Of a DNA stretch of 13,515 bases, positions 6,168 through 13,366 are shown piece after piece (positions within the stretch are counted from its first letter, which is position 1; each line of letters starts with the position of its first letter). The DNA is from DATBIS01 sp036556805 (GTDB taxonomy: Bacteria; Actinomycetota; UBA4738; HRBIN12). Position numbers and translations under genes: made by a program. Location: NCBI GenBank assembly GCA_036556805.1, contig DATBIS010000065.1, positions 1-13,515 on the forward strand, read 5' to 3'. The notes beneath the pieces were generated by a model. The model made no database searches, had not been told where the DNA came from, and saw only the letters and a list, made by a program, of their open reading frames with translations.

Positions 6168-8354
6168 ATGACGGCAGAGCCCGAACCCCAGCCGCAACGA
6201 CAGCAGGCGCAGGCCGGTGCGCCCGTTCTCGTCACCGACCTCGCGAGCAAGACCCTCGCGGTCAAGGAAGGGGCGACCTTCCTCTACTGCGATCTCGAGG
6301 GGAACCTCGACCACGGCGGCGACTACGGGCTCGGCCTGTACTCCCACGACACGCGGTTCCTGTCGCGGTTCACGATGACCGTGAGCGGACGCGAGCCGGT
6401 GCTGCTGTCCTCGTCGTCGGAGCGGGCCTTCATGTCGCACGTGGACCTCACGAACCCCGACCTCTACGACGGCGACGAGGTCGCCGTGCAACAGCAGACG
6501 CTGAACATCCGGAGGATCCGCGCGATCAACGGGCGCCTGTTCGAGCGCGTGCGGGTGAAGAACTACAACGCCTACGCGGTCTCGCTCGACCTGGAGTTCG
6601 AGTTCGGCGCCGACTTCGCCGACATCTTCGAGGTGCGCGGCATGGTGCTCGACGCGCACGGCGAGGTCGAGCCGCCGGTGCTGAAGCCGGACGCGATCGA
6701 ATTCGGCCACCGAGGCCGCGACGGCATGCACCGTCGAACGGTGATCGGCTTCGCGAGTCGTCCGGACGAGCTCGTCGACCGCGAGGGCATCGTGGTCGCG
6801 ACCTTCCGGCTGCACCTCGGCCCGTATCAGACGCGGCTGGTCGGGATGACCGTCGACACGCTCGTGGGCGAGGAACCCGCAGCACCGATCGAGTTCGACG
6901 TGGCCGTGCACGAGCTCCGGCGCTCCTACGAGGACTGGGAGCGCGACTCCACACAGGTCGTCACCGACAACGAGCTCTTCAACCAGCTGCTGGAGCGGAG
7001 CCTGCGCGACGTGCGCGCGCTCTCCACGAAGACGCCCGACGGCATCGTGCTCGCAGCGGGGATCCCGTGGTACGTGACGCTGTTCGGCCGTGACTCGCTC
7101 ATCGCATCGCACCAGCTGCTCTCGGTGAACCCGAAGCTCGCGCGAGAGACGCTGCGGATCCTCGCGAAGTACCAGGGCACCAAGGACGATCCGTGGCGGG
7201 ACGAGGAGCCGGGCAAGATCCTCCACGAGGTCCGCGCCGGTGAGCTCGCGGGCGCCGGGGACGTGCCGCACACGCCGTACTTCGGCTCGATCGACTCCAC
7301 GCCCTGGTTCCTGATCCTGTACGGCGCGCACCTGCGCTGGACGGGGGACGTCGAGTTCGCGCGCCAGCTCCTGCCCGCGGCGGAGGCGGCGCTTGCCTGG
7401 ATCGACCGGTACGGTGACCGCGACGGCGACGGGTTCGTCGAATACCAGACGCGCTCCCCGCGCGGCATCCGCAACCAGGGGTGGAAGGACTCGCACGACT
7501 CGATGGTGCATGCGGACGGGCGCATCGTCGAGACGCCGATCGCGCTCTCGGAGGTCCAGGCGTACGTGTACCTCGCCAAGCACCGGATGGCCGACGTCGT
7601 GCAGGCGCTCGGCGATACGGCGCGCGCCGAGTTCCTGCGCGGCGAGGCACATGTCTTGCGGCGCAAATTCAACGAGTCGTTCTGGATGGACGATGAGCAA
7701 TACTTCGCCGCGGCGCTCGACGGCGAGAAGCGGCAGGTGCGCACGATCATGTCGAACCCCGGCCACGCGCTGTACTGCGACATCGCCGACCACGACAAGG
7801 CGCGCTCGCTCGCGAAGCGCATGCTCGCGCCCGACATGTTCAGTGGGTGGGGCATCCGCACGATGAGCAAGTCGGCGCCCGCGTACAACCCGATGAGCTA
7901 CCACAACGGCTCGGTGTGGCCGCACGACAACGCGCTCATCGCCGCGGGCCTGAAGCGCTACAAGTTCGTGCGCTCGACGAACCGCGTGGCGACGGCGCTC
8001 TTCGACGCCTCGATCCACGCGGACTACCTGCGGCTCCCGGAGCTCTTCTGCGGGTTCACGCGCCGCTCGCCGAACCGTCCTGTGAGCTATCCCGTGGCAT
8101 GCTCGCCGCAGGCCTGGGCGGCGGGCGCGCCGTTCCTCATGCTCCAGGCGATGCTCGGCATCTCGCCGCGTGCCGACCAGAACCTCCTCACGGTGAACGA
8201 GCCGCACCTGCCGACGTGGCTCAACACGGTGGAGCTCCGCAACCTCCGCGTGGGGGACTCGCGGCTGTCGCTCGTGTTCCGGCGGGAGGGCGAGATCACG
8301 TCGTTCTCGCTCCTCTCGCGGGAGGGCAGCGTGCGCGTGCTGATGGAGGAGTAG
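6168..8354 (+). CDS. Glycogen-debranching-type amylo-alpha-1,6-glucosidase
   Basis: This 728-residue protein resembles bacterial and archaeal debranching enzymes that remove alpha-1,6-linked glucose from glycogen or related glucans. The N-terminal beta-rich domain includes GLYSHDTRFLSRF (56-68), a hallmark of the debranching N-terminal domain. The catalytic (alpha/alpha)6 barrel runs from about 264 to the end. Its conserved segments include IPWYVTLFGRDS (299-310), GWKDSHDS (438-445, with D441 and D444 as likely active-site acids) and NGSVWPHDN further on. There is no signal peptide, so it should be cytoplasmic. ATG 6168 is the only possible start: an in-frame TGA lies at 6144 with no other initiation codon between. 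It has its own promoter and ends at a palindrome shared with convergent marP. Exact linkage specificity is uncertain, since relatives act on several alpha-glucans. Confidence 0.87.
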   Translation: MTAEPEPQPQRQQAQAGAPVLVTDLASKTLAVKEGATFLYCDLEGNLDHGGDYGLGLYSHDTRFLSRFTMTVSGREPVLLSSSSERAFMSHVDLTNPDLYDGDEVAVQQQTLNIRRIRAINGRLFERVRVKNYNAYAVSLDLEFEFGADFADIFEVRGMVLDAHGEVEPPVLKPDAIEFGHRGRDGMHRRTVIGFASRPDELVDREGIVVATFRLHLGPYQTRLVGMTVDTLVGEEPAAPIEFDVAVHELRRSYEDWERDSTQVVTDNELFNQLLERSLRDVRALSTKTPDGIVLAAGIPWYVTLFGRDSLIASHQLLSVNPKLARETLRILAKYQGTKDDPWRDEEPGKILHEVRAGELAGAGDVPHTPYFGSIDSTPWFLILYGAHLRWTGDVEFARQLLPAAEAALAWIDRYGDRDGDGFVEYQTRSPRGIRNQGWKDSHDSMVHADGRIVETPIALSEVQAYVYLAKHRMADVVQALGDTARAEFLRGEAHVLRRKFNESFWMDDEQYFAAALDGEKRQVRTIMSNPGHALYCDIADHDKARSLAKRMLAPDMFSGWGIRTMSKSAPAYNPMSYHNGSVWPHDNALIAAGLKRYKFVRSTNRVATALFDASIHADYLRLPELFCGFTRRSPNRPVSYPVACSPQAWAAGAPFLMLQAMLGISPRADQNLLTVNEPHLPTWLNTVELRNLRVGDSRLSLVFRREGEITSFSLLSREGSVRVLMEE

Positions 8355-8367
8355 CGGCCGCTACTCC
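8348..8367. terminator. Perfect 20-bp palindrome between convergent genes
   Basis: The two halves, GGAGTAGCGG and CCGCTACTCC, are exact reverse complements. The TAG stop of the debranching enzyme (8352-8354) and the TAG stop of marP on the minus strand (8361-8363) lie symmetrically in the arms. As RNA from either strand it would form an 8-bp stem with a GGCC loop. There is no T-run on either side, so it is not a classical intrinsic terminator. It could still act as a bidirectional stem or RNA 3'-end barrier. Confidence 0.5.
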
Positions 8368-9536
8368 GTGCACGGCCCGGTCGACACCGGCGCGGTGCGG
8401 CCGACGGCATCCTGCACGATGCCGGCGACGTCCACCGACTCGATCGCGTAGCCGACGTCGTGGTCGGTCGTGGAGGCCGCGAACACGACGCCCGCGACGC
8501 GCCCGTCCGGCAGCACGAACGGGCCGCCGCTGTTGCCCGGGCGCACGAGCGTCTGCAGCTCGTACACGTCGCGCGTGACGACGCCCTCGCCGTAGATGTC
8601 ACGGCCCGTCGCCGTGAGCGAGCGCCGAACGGCAGCCGGCTCGCCGTCGAACCCTCCGCCGCCCGGGTACCCGAGCACCGCTCCGGTCCTGCCGCGCGCG
8701 AGCTCGTCGCCCACGAGCTTCAGCGCATTGCCGTCGAGTCCCTCCACCCGCAGCACCGCGAGATCGAGGTCGGGGTCGAACGCCACCACGGTCGCCGGCA
8801 GCTGCTCCGGTAGCTGGATGCTCGTCGTGACGTCACCGGCCACCACGTGCGCGTTCGTCACCACGTAGCCGGGGGCCACGATGAATCCGCTGCCTTCCTG
8901 GATGTGGTTGCACGCCTGCCCCACGACCTGCACCGTCGAGGCGCCCGCGGCGGCAACGGCCTGCCGGACCTCCGCGCTCGTGGCGCCCGGCACGCGTCCC
9001 GCCGGCTCGGGGGGCAGGCCGGTGAACACGTCGGGGAACCCGAGCGACGTGAGGAACCTCCGGACCTCGCCCACCAGCGAGGGCGGAGGCGGCAGCACGG
9101 CGTCGATCGAGCGCACCACCGCCGACCCGCGGATCTCGCGCGCGAGCGTGGGCGAAGGGCCCGCGATGAGGCTCTGCGCGAGGAACCAGATGATCAGCAG
9201 CCCCGCGGTCACCGACATCGCCGACCCGCCGACCGCGTCGGCGTGCCGGAGGCTCGTCTCCTGCGCCTTCGCACGCACGGCCCGTCCGATGGTCCACCCG
9301 ATCGCGTTGCCGAGCCCGCCGAGGACGAGGATCGTCCCGAGCACCAGACCGGCCTGTTCGGAGGGGTCGTCGGCCCATCGGCCGATCACCGGCGCGAGCA
9401 GCGCCCCGAGGATGAGCCCGGCTCCCAGGCCCACGTACGTCACGAGCTGCATGAGGAACCCGCGCCGATACCCGGAGTAGGCGGCCGCGCCGAGCATCGC
9501 GAGCAGGAAGAGGTCGAGGAGGGTCACCGTTGCCAT
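8361..9536 (-). CDS. marP: MarP-like membrane serine protease (CvpA plus trypsin-like domain)
   Basis: This 391-residue protein has an N-terminal CvpA (colicin V production) membrane domain with about four hydrophobic segments (roughly 4-20, 31-51, 64-83 and 106-125). A chymotrypsin-like protease domain follows from about 195 to 391. The catalytic triad reads H230 in TNAHVV, D258 in DLDLAVL and S336 in RPGNSGGPF. C209 and C389, the latter two residues from the end, match the disulfide pair of Mycobacterium tuberculosis MarP, which protects against acid and oxidative stress by acting in the periplasm. Length is nearly the same as MarP (about 397). No clear ribosome binding site precedes ATG 9536. 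It is transcribed alone, convergent with the debranching enzyme and divergent from the phosphoesterase. Its substrate here is unknown. Confidence 0.9.
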   Translation of the reverse strand: MATVTLLDLFLLAMLGAAAYSGYRRGFLMQLVTYVGLGAGLILGALLAPVIGRWADDPSEQAGLVLGTILVLGGLGNAIGWTIGRAVRAKAQETSLRHADAVGGSAMSVTAGLLIIWFLAQSLIAGPSPTLAREIRGSAVVRSIDAVLPPPPSLVGEVRRFLTSLGFPDVFTGLPPEPAGRVPGATSAEVRQAVAAAGASTVQVVGQACNHIQEGSGFIVAPGYVVTNAHVVAGDVTTSIQLPEQLPATVVAFDPDLDLAVLRVEGLDGNALKLVGDELARGRTGAVLGYPGGGGFDGEPAAVRRSLTATGRDIYGEGVVTRDVYELQTLVRPGNSGGPFVLPDGRVAGVVFAASTTDHDVGYAIESVDVAGIVQDAVGRTAPVSTGPCTE

Positions 9537-9548
9537 CGTCCCACACGC

Positions 9549-9567
9549 CCGCGCCGCACCGGCGCGG
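9549..9567 (-). other. GC hairpin in the marP 5' region
   Basis: CCGCGCC at 9549-9555 and GGCGCGG at 9561-9567 form a perfect 7-bp stem with a 5-nt loop. It begins 12 nt upstream of the marP ATG. If marP is transcribed from further upstream, this stem would sit in its leader and could limit ribosome access. No convincing promoter for marP could be placed. Confidence 0.35.
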
Positions 9568-9595
9568 AGCTCCCGTCACGCGATCCGTTGCGACA

Positions 9596-9601
9596 TAGAC
9601 T
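9596..9601 (+). promoter_or_regulatory. -10 box of a leaderless start for the metallophosphoesterase
   Basis: TAGACT is followed by exactly 6 nt and then GTG at 9608, so transcription should begin on the start codon. A partial -35 (CCGTCA at 9573-9578) lies 17 bp upstream. No Shine-Dalgarno sequence is present. The same hexamer serves the tRNA and the debranching enzyme. Confidence 0.55.
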
Positions 9602-9607
9602 GAGACC

Positions 9608-10396
9608 GTGGTCACGATCGCCCACATCTCCGATCCGCACGTCGGCTCTCCGTACTTCGTGCCGAACCTGATGAACCGGGTGATCGTCGAGGTGAACGAG
9701 CTACAGCCCGATGCCGTGATCTGCACCGGCGACCTCACGAACGAGGGCTACCGGCAGGAGTACAAGAACTGGGTCGCGTACGCCGAGCGCATCGAGGCGC
9801 CGATCTGGACGGTGCCGGGCAACCACGACGCGCGCAACGTCGGGTACCTGCACTTCGAGGACCTCATCGGCCCGCGGCACTGGACGGCCGACGTCTCCGG
9901 GATCCGCGTGGTTGGTGTCGACTCCTCCGAACCCGATCTCAACGAGGGCCAGATCGGGCGGGAGCGCTACCCCTGGATCCGGGAGCAGCTCGCGGTGGAG
10001 GCCGATCTGAAGGTCTTCGCGCTGCACCACCATCTGATCCCGGTGCCCGGCACCGGACGAGAGCGGTCGACGGTGATGGACGCCGGTGACCTGCTCGAGG
10101 TGCTGATCCAGAGCGGGTGCAACGTCGTGCTCTCCGGGCACAAGCACGTGCCGTACGTCTGGCGGCTCGAGAACGTCTACATCGCGAACGCGGGCACGGT
10201 GTCGTCGCTTCGCCTCCGCGGTTACACGAAGCCGTGCTACAACCTGCTGGAGTTCGAGGGGGACGAGGTGAAGATCCATCGGCGGTTCCCCTTCGGAGGG
10301 GGCGACGTGATCGCCCACTTCTCGCTGTCGTCGGGCGCGCAGCACCACCGGAAGCTCGAGACCCCGGTGCAGGAGCGCGCGCTCGCGAGCGAGTGA
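9608..10396 (+). CDS. Class III metallophosphoesterase (calcineurin-like)
   Basis: This 262-residue protein has the full dimetal phosphoesterase signature in order: D9-x-H11 in HISDPHVG, G41-D42 in TGDLTNEG, G71-N72-H73-D74, a histidine cluster at 140-142 (ALHHHLIP) and G177-H178-x-H180 in SGHKHVP. Spacing matches the class III cyclic nucleotide phosphodiesterase group (CpdA, GpdQ and relatives), which hydrolyse phosphodiesters using Fe, Mn or Zn. No signal peptide is present, so it is cytoplasmic. GTG 9608 is preferred because of the TAGACT box 6 nt upstream. It lies 44 nt before the cyclic diphosphoglycerate synthetase gene on the same strand and may belong to that operon. The true substrate cannot be read from sequence; cyclic 2,3-diphosphoglycerate is one possibility raised by context. 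Confidence 0.88.
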   Translation: MVTIAHISDPHVGSPYFVPNLMNRVIVEVNELQPDAVICTGDLTNEGYRQEYKNWVAYAERIEAPIWTVPGNHDARNVGYLHFEDLIGPRHWTADVSGIRVVGVDSSEPDLNEGQIGRERYPWIREQLAVEADLKVFALHHHLIPVPGTGRERSTVMDAGDLLEVLIQSGCNVVLSGHKHVPYVWRLENVYIANAGTVSSLRLRGYTKPCYNLLEFEGDEVKIHRRFPFGGGDVIAHFSLSSGAQHHRKLETPVQERALASE

Positions 10397-10403
10397 CGAC
10401 GTA

Positions 10404-10422
10404 GCCGGGCACCCGTCCCGGC
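10404..10422 (+). other. Hairpin between the phosphoesterase and cpgS
   Basis: GCCGGG at 10404-10409 and CCCGGC at 10417-10422 form a perfect 6-bp GC stem with a 7-nt loop. It starts 7 nt after the phosphoesterase stop and ends 8 nt before the cpgS ribosome binding site. It lacks a T-run. It could be a partial terminator, a processing stem or a leader structure. Confidence 0.3.
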
Positions 10423-10440
10423 CACCCATCGAGGAAACCA

Positions 10441-11769
10441 GTGAAGGCGCTCCTTCTCGTCGACGGCGAGCACTATCCACCGGTCACGCGGTGGGGGATC
10501 GAGGTCGCGCGCGAGCGCGGCCTCGAGCCGGTGGCCGCGCTGCTCGTGGGCGGCGGCGAGAAGCTCGCCGCCGACCACGAGCTCGACCTGGGGATCCCGC
10601 TCACGCGGAGCGACGCCGACACGTCGGCGTCGCTGACGTCGATGCTCACCGAGCTCCGCCCCGAGGTCGTGCTCGACCTCAGCGACGAGCCGGTGCTCGG
10701 CTATCGAGAGCGGATGGAGCTCGTCGCGGTGGCGCTCGCGGCCGGCGTGCCGTACCTCGGCCCCGACTTTCGCCTCGACCCGCCGATCGAGGGGCCGCCG
10801 CTCGGCGTGCCGACCGTCGCCGTGATCGGCACCGGCAAGCGGACCGGGAAGACCGCGATCGCCGGCGAGGTCGCACGGGTGGCAGCGAAGCTCGGACGGG
10901 ACCCGATCCTCGTGGCGATGGGCCGGGGCGGGCCGCCGGCCCCGCAGGTCGCCGAGGCGGGCTCGGTCGATCTCGCGCGCCTGCTCGAGCTCCGGCGGGC
11001 CGGGCAGCACGCCGCGTCGGACTACCTCGAGGACGCCCTCATGGCCGGCGTCACGACGATCGGCGCCCGCCGGGCGGGCGGCGGGCTCGCCGGCCGCCCC
11101 TACGCCACGAACGTGCGCGAGGCGGCCGAGCTCGCCGTGGAGCGCGGTCCCGGTCTCGTGATCCTCGAGGGCAGCGGCTCGGCGATCCCACCGGTGCCCT
11201 GGGACGCCGGGATCCTCGTGGTGCCGGCGTCGGCGCCGCCCGAGTACCTGGGGGGCTACCTCGGTCCCTACCGCCTGTTGCTCTCCGACCTCGTGGTGTT
11301 TACAATGGGTGCTGGCCCGAGCGGGCTCGAGAACCTCTCCGTCCTCCGTTCCCACGTCCGGCGATACCAGGCTGACGCGCGGGAGATCATTACCGACTTC
11401 ATCCCGGTTCCGTTGGCAGACGTTCGGGGACGTAGAGCGTTCTTCATCACCACGGCGCCGGAATCGGCGGCGGCCAGGCAGGTCCAGCACCTGGAGGCCG
11501 AGGCCGGATGCAGCATCGTGGGATGGAGCGCGAGGCTGGCCGACCGGGCCGGTCTTGCGGAGGACCTCGAGTCCGCCGACCGATACGACGTCCTCCTCAC
11601 GGAGCTGAAGGCCGCGGCCGTCGACACCGGCGCCGACATGGCCCTGGCCCGTGGGGCGGAGGTGGTGTTCGTCGACAACCGGGCAACCGTCGTGGAGGGG
11701 TCCGCCGATCTCCGAACGACGATCGCCGAGGTGCTGGATCTCGCGAACGAACGGGGCAGCAGCAGGTGA
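10441..11769 (+). CDS. cpgS: Cyclic 2,3-diphosphoglycerate synthetase
   Basis: This 442-residue protein matches the family of Methanothermus fervidus cDPG synthetase, which uses ATP to close 2,3-diphosphoglycerate into the cyclic anhydride. The N-terminus KALLLVDGEHYPPV (2-15) is the characteristic family opening. A P-loop-like segment, GTGKRTGKT (130-138), follows a short linker, then GRGGPPAPQV. There is no signal peptide or membrane segment. The start is GTG 10441 with GAGGA at 10431-10435 as ribosome binding site. Its stop overlaps the 2-phosphoglycerate kinase start by 4 nt, and that kinase makes its substrate, which strongly supports the assignment. Around 11290-11530 the reading frame uses noticeably fewer G/C-ending codons than the rest of the gene. 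The family was described from archaea, and the activity in bacteria is inferred. Confidence 0.85.
   Translation: MKALLLVDGEHYPPVTRWGIEVARERGLEPVAALLVGGGEKLAADHELDLGIPLTRSDADTSASLTSMLTELRPEVVLDLSDEPVLGYRERMELVAVALAAGVPYLGPDFRLDPPIEGPPLGVPTVAVIGTGKRTGKTAIAGEVARVAAKLGRDPILVAMGRGGPPAPQVAEAGSVDLARLLELRRAGQHAASDYLEDALMAGVTTIGARRAGGGLAGRPYATNVREAAELAVERGPGLVILEGSGSAIPPVPWDAGILVVPASAPPEYLGGYLGPYRLLLSDLVVFTMGAGPSGLENLSVLRSHVRRYQADAREIITDFIPVPLADVRGRRAFFITTAPESAAARQVQHLEAEAGCSIVGWSARLADRAGLAEDLESADRYDVLLTELKAAAVDTGADMALARGAEVVFVDNRATVVEGSADLRTTIAEVLDLANERGSSR
11278..11306 (+). promoter_or_regulatory. Possible internal promoter within cpgS
   Basis: TTGCTC at 11278-11283 and TACAAT at 11301-11306 are separated by 17 bp. 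TACAAT differs from the consensus -10 by one base and is the most AT-rich hexamer of this kind in the window. A transcript from here would carry the kinase and transaldolase genes about 450 nt downstream. The -35 half matches only 3 of 6 bases. Confidence 0.3.
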
Positions 11770-12704
11770 GCAAGAGGGAACCGAAGACCCCACAGGTGTT
11801 GATCTCCGACCGGGAGCCGGGACTTCCCTATTCCAAGGGATTGATGGCCTCCCAGGTGATGGTGACGGGACTGTCGCCCCATCGGGCGTGGGAGGTCGCC
11901 GAGGCGATCGAAGAGCGCCTGCACGAGCTCGGCGTCGCGTCGGTCACCACCGACGAGCTCTCCGCGATCGTGACGACGGTGATCGAGGGCGTCGCCGGCG
12001 ACCGCTACGCGAAGAACTACCAGCGGTGGCAGGAGGTGGAATCGCTCGACCTCCCGCTCGTGATCCTGATCGGGGGAGCAACCGGCGTCGGGAAGTCCAC
12101 GCTCGCCACGCAGCTCGCGGCACGCCTCGGGATCGTGCGCGTCGTCGCGACCGACGCGGTCCGCGAGGTCATGCGCTCGATGCTCTCCGCAGAGCTGATG
12201 CCGACGCTGCACACCTCGTCCTTCGAGGCCGACACCGCATTGCGGGAGCCGCCGACGCGCGCGGCCGAGGCGGTCGTGCTCGGGTTCCGCGAGCAGACGG
12301 CCGCCGTCGCCGTGGGACTGAACGCGCTGATCGATCGTGCGGCACTGGAAGGGACGAGCATCATCATCGAGGGCGCGCACGTGGTGCCCGGGTTCTTCGA
12401 GACCGAGGTGCACGGCGACCGCATCCTCGCGGTGCCGCTCGTGATCACCGTCGAGGACGAGGACAGTCACCGCAGCCACTTCGTCGCGCGCGACGCGGCC
12501 GCTCGCCCGACGCAGCGCTACATGGCCGGCTTCGACAACATCCGCCGGCTCCAGCGCTACATCAAGACGCAGGCGCTGTCGCACGGGGCGCCGATCATCC
12601 CGAACTACAGCTTCGACCAGGCGCTCGCCTCGGTGATCGACCTGGTGATGGAACGCGCGACGGCCCGTACGGCCGCCGCGAGCGAGAAAGGAAGGACCGC
12701 ATGA
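11766..12704 (+). CDS. pgk2: 2-phosphoglycerate kinase
   Basis: This 312-residue protein matches archaeal 2-phosphoglycerate kinase, which phosphorylates 2-phosphoglycerate with ATP to 2,3-diphosphoglycerate. Residues about 8-90 form an ATP-cone-like N-terminal domain with the PYSKGLMASQ segment (21-30). A P-loop kinase domain follows, with Walker A GGATGVGKST (103-112) and ATDAVREVMRSML (128-140), which is typical of the substrate-binding part. The IIIEGAHVVPGF segment and the NFxxIRRLQ-like FDNIRRLQRYI stretch are also characteristic. The start is GTG 11766, overlapping the cpgS stop as GTGA; the frame is open further upstream inside cpgS but that sequence is not domain-like. Its stop overlaps the transaldolase ATG by 4 nt. 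The order cpgS then kinase gives consecutive steps of one pathway in one operon. Confidence 0.88.
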   Translation: MSKREPKTPQVLISDREPGLPYSKGLMASQVMVTGLSPHRAWEVAEAIEERLHELGVASVTTDELSAIVTTVIEGVAGDRYAKNYQRWQEVESLDLPLVILIGGATGVGKSTLATQLAARLGIVRVVATDAVREVMRSMLSAELMPTLHTSSFEADTALREPPTRAAEAVVLGFREQTAAVAVGLNALIDRAALEGTSIIIEGAHVVPGFFETEVHGDRILAVPLVITVEDEDSHRSHFVARDAAARPTQRYMAGFDNIRRLQRYIKTQALSHGAPIIPNYSFDQALASVIDLVMERATARTAAASEKGRTA

Positions 12705-13366
12705 GGCTGTTCCTCGACACCGCCAGCATCGAGGAGATCCGCGAGATCAATCGATGGGGCGTCCTGAAGGGCATCACGACCAACCCGACCTTGGTCGCCA
12801 AGGAGCAGGCAGATCCCGAGACCGTGTGGAAGGAGATCCTCGCGGAGGTCGACGGCGACGTCTCGCTCGAGGTCACCGACCTGTCGAGCGGCGACACGAT
12901 GTACGAGCAGGGCACCCAGCTCGCGCAGAAGGGCCCGAACGCCGTCGTGAAGGTGCCGATGACGCCCGACGGCCTCGAAGCGGGGAAGCGCCTGATGGCC
13001 GACGGGATCCGCATCAACGTCACGCTCGTGTTCTCGCCGGCGCAGGCGATCCTCGCGGCCGAGATCGGCGCGTACATCGTCTCGCCGTTCCTCGGACGCA
13101 TCGACGACTCGGCCTCCGACGGCATGCACGCGCTCCGGCAGATCTGTGAGATCTACGAGGTGCAGGGCTACGAGACCAACGTGCTCGCCGCCTCGCTCCG
13201 CCATCCGATGCACATCGTGGACGCCGCGATGGCCGGCGCCGATATCGCGACGATGCCGTTCGAGGTCTTCGCGAAGCTCGTGAAGCACCCGCTCACCGAC
13301 CTCGGGCTGGAGAAGTTCTCGGCCGACTGGGCGAAGCTCCAGGACGAACTGAAGGGAGGGGCCTAG
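12701..13366 (+). CDS. tal: Transaldolase, small TalC/Fsa type
   Basis: This 221-residue TIM-barrel enzyme belongs to the short transaldolase and fructose-6-phosphate aldolase family. The Schiff-base lysine is K84 in VVKVPMT, and the N-terminus LFLDTAS with GITTNPTL (24-31) is typical. Two residues separate the activities. The position equal to Gln59 of E. coli FsaA is E57 (SLEV), and the position equal to its Tyr131 is F130 (SPFLGRID). Both are the transaldolase state, so the likely reaction is transfer of dihydroxyacetone between sugar phosphates in the pentose phosphate pathway. ATG 12701 overlaps the kinase stop as ATGA and is preceded by AAAGGAAGGA, a strong ribosome binding site. It ends 4 nt before the rho start. 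Confidence 0.94.
   Translation: MRLFLDTASIEEIREINRWGVLKGITTNPTLVAKEQADPETVWKEILAEVDGDVSLEVTDLSSGDTMYEQGTQLAQKGPNAVVKVPMTPDGLEAGKRLMADGIRINVTLVFSPAQAILAAEIGAYIVSPFLGRIDDSASDGMHALRQICEIYEVQGYETNVLAASLRHPMHIVDAAMAGADIATMPFEVFAKLVKHPLTDLGLEKFSADWAKLQDELKGGA

Noticed and set aside
6143..7093. Plus-strand open frame beginning at GTG 6143, just after the 6100-6128 promoter
   Set aside because: Its translation is Arg-rich and motif-free, and it overlaps the well-supported debranching enzyme in another frame.
5118..8207. A 1029-codon open frame on the minus strand
   Set aside because: It lies antisense to thrC, thrB and the debranching enzyme, all of which have clear motifs. Its translation is rich in Arg, Ala, Val and His with no domain, the usual result of GC-rich coding DNA read on the other strand.
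10404..10422. Intrinsic terminator between the phosphoesterase and cpgS
   Set aside because: The stem is good but there is no T-run, and a strong terminator here would leave cpgS without an evident promoter. It is kept only as a hairpin.
11508..11765. Longer kinase starting at an upstream ATG inside cpgS
   Set aside because: The extra 86 residues are Arg- and Gly-rich out-of-frame cpgS sequence. GTG 11766 begins just before the conserved N-terminal domain and gives the 4-nt overlap seen elsewhere in the window.
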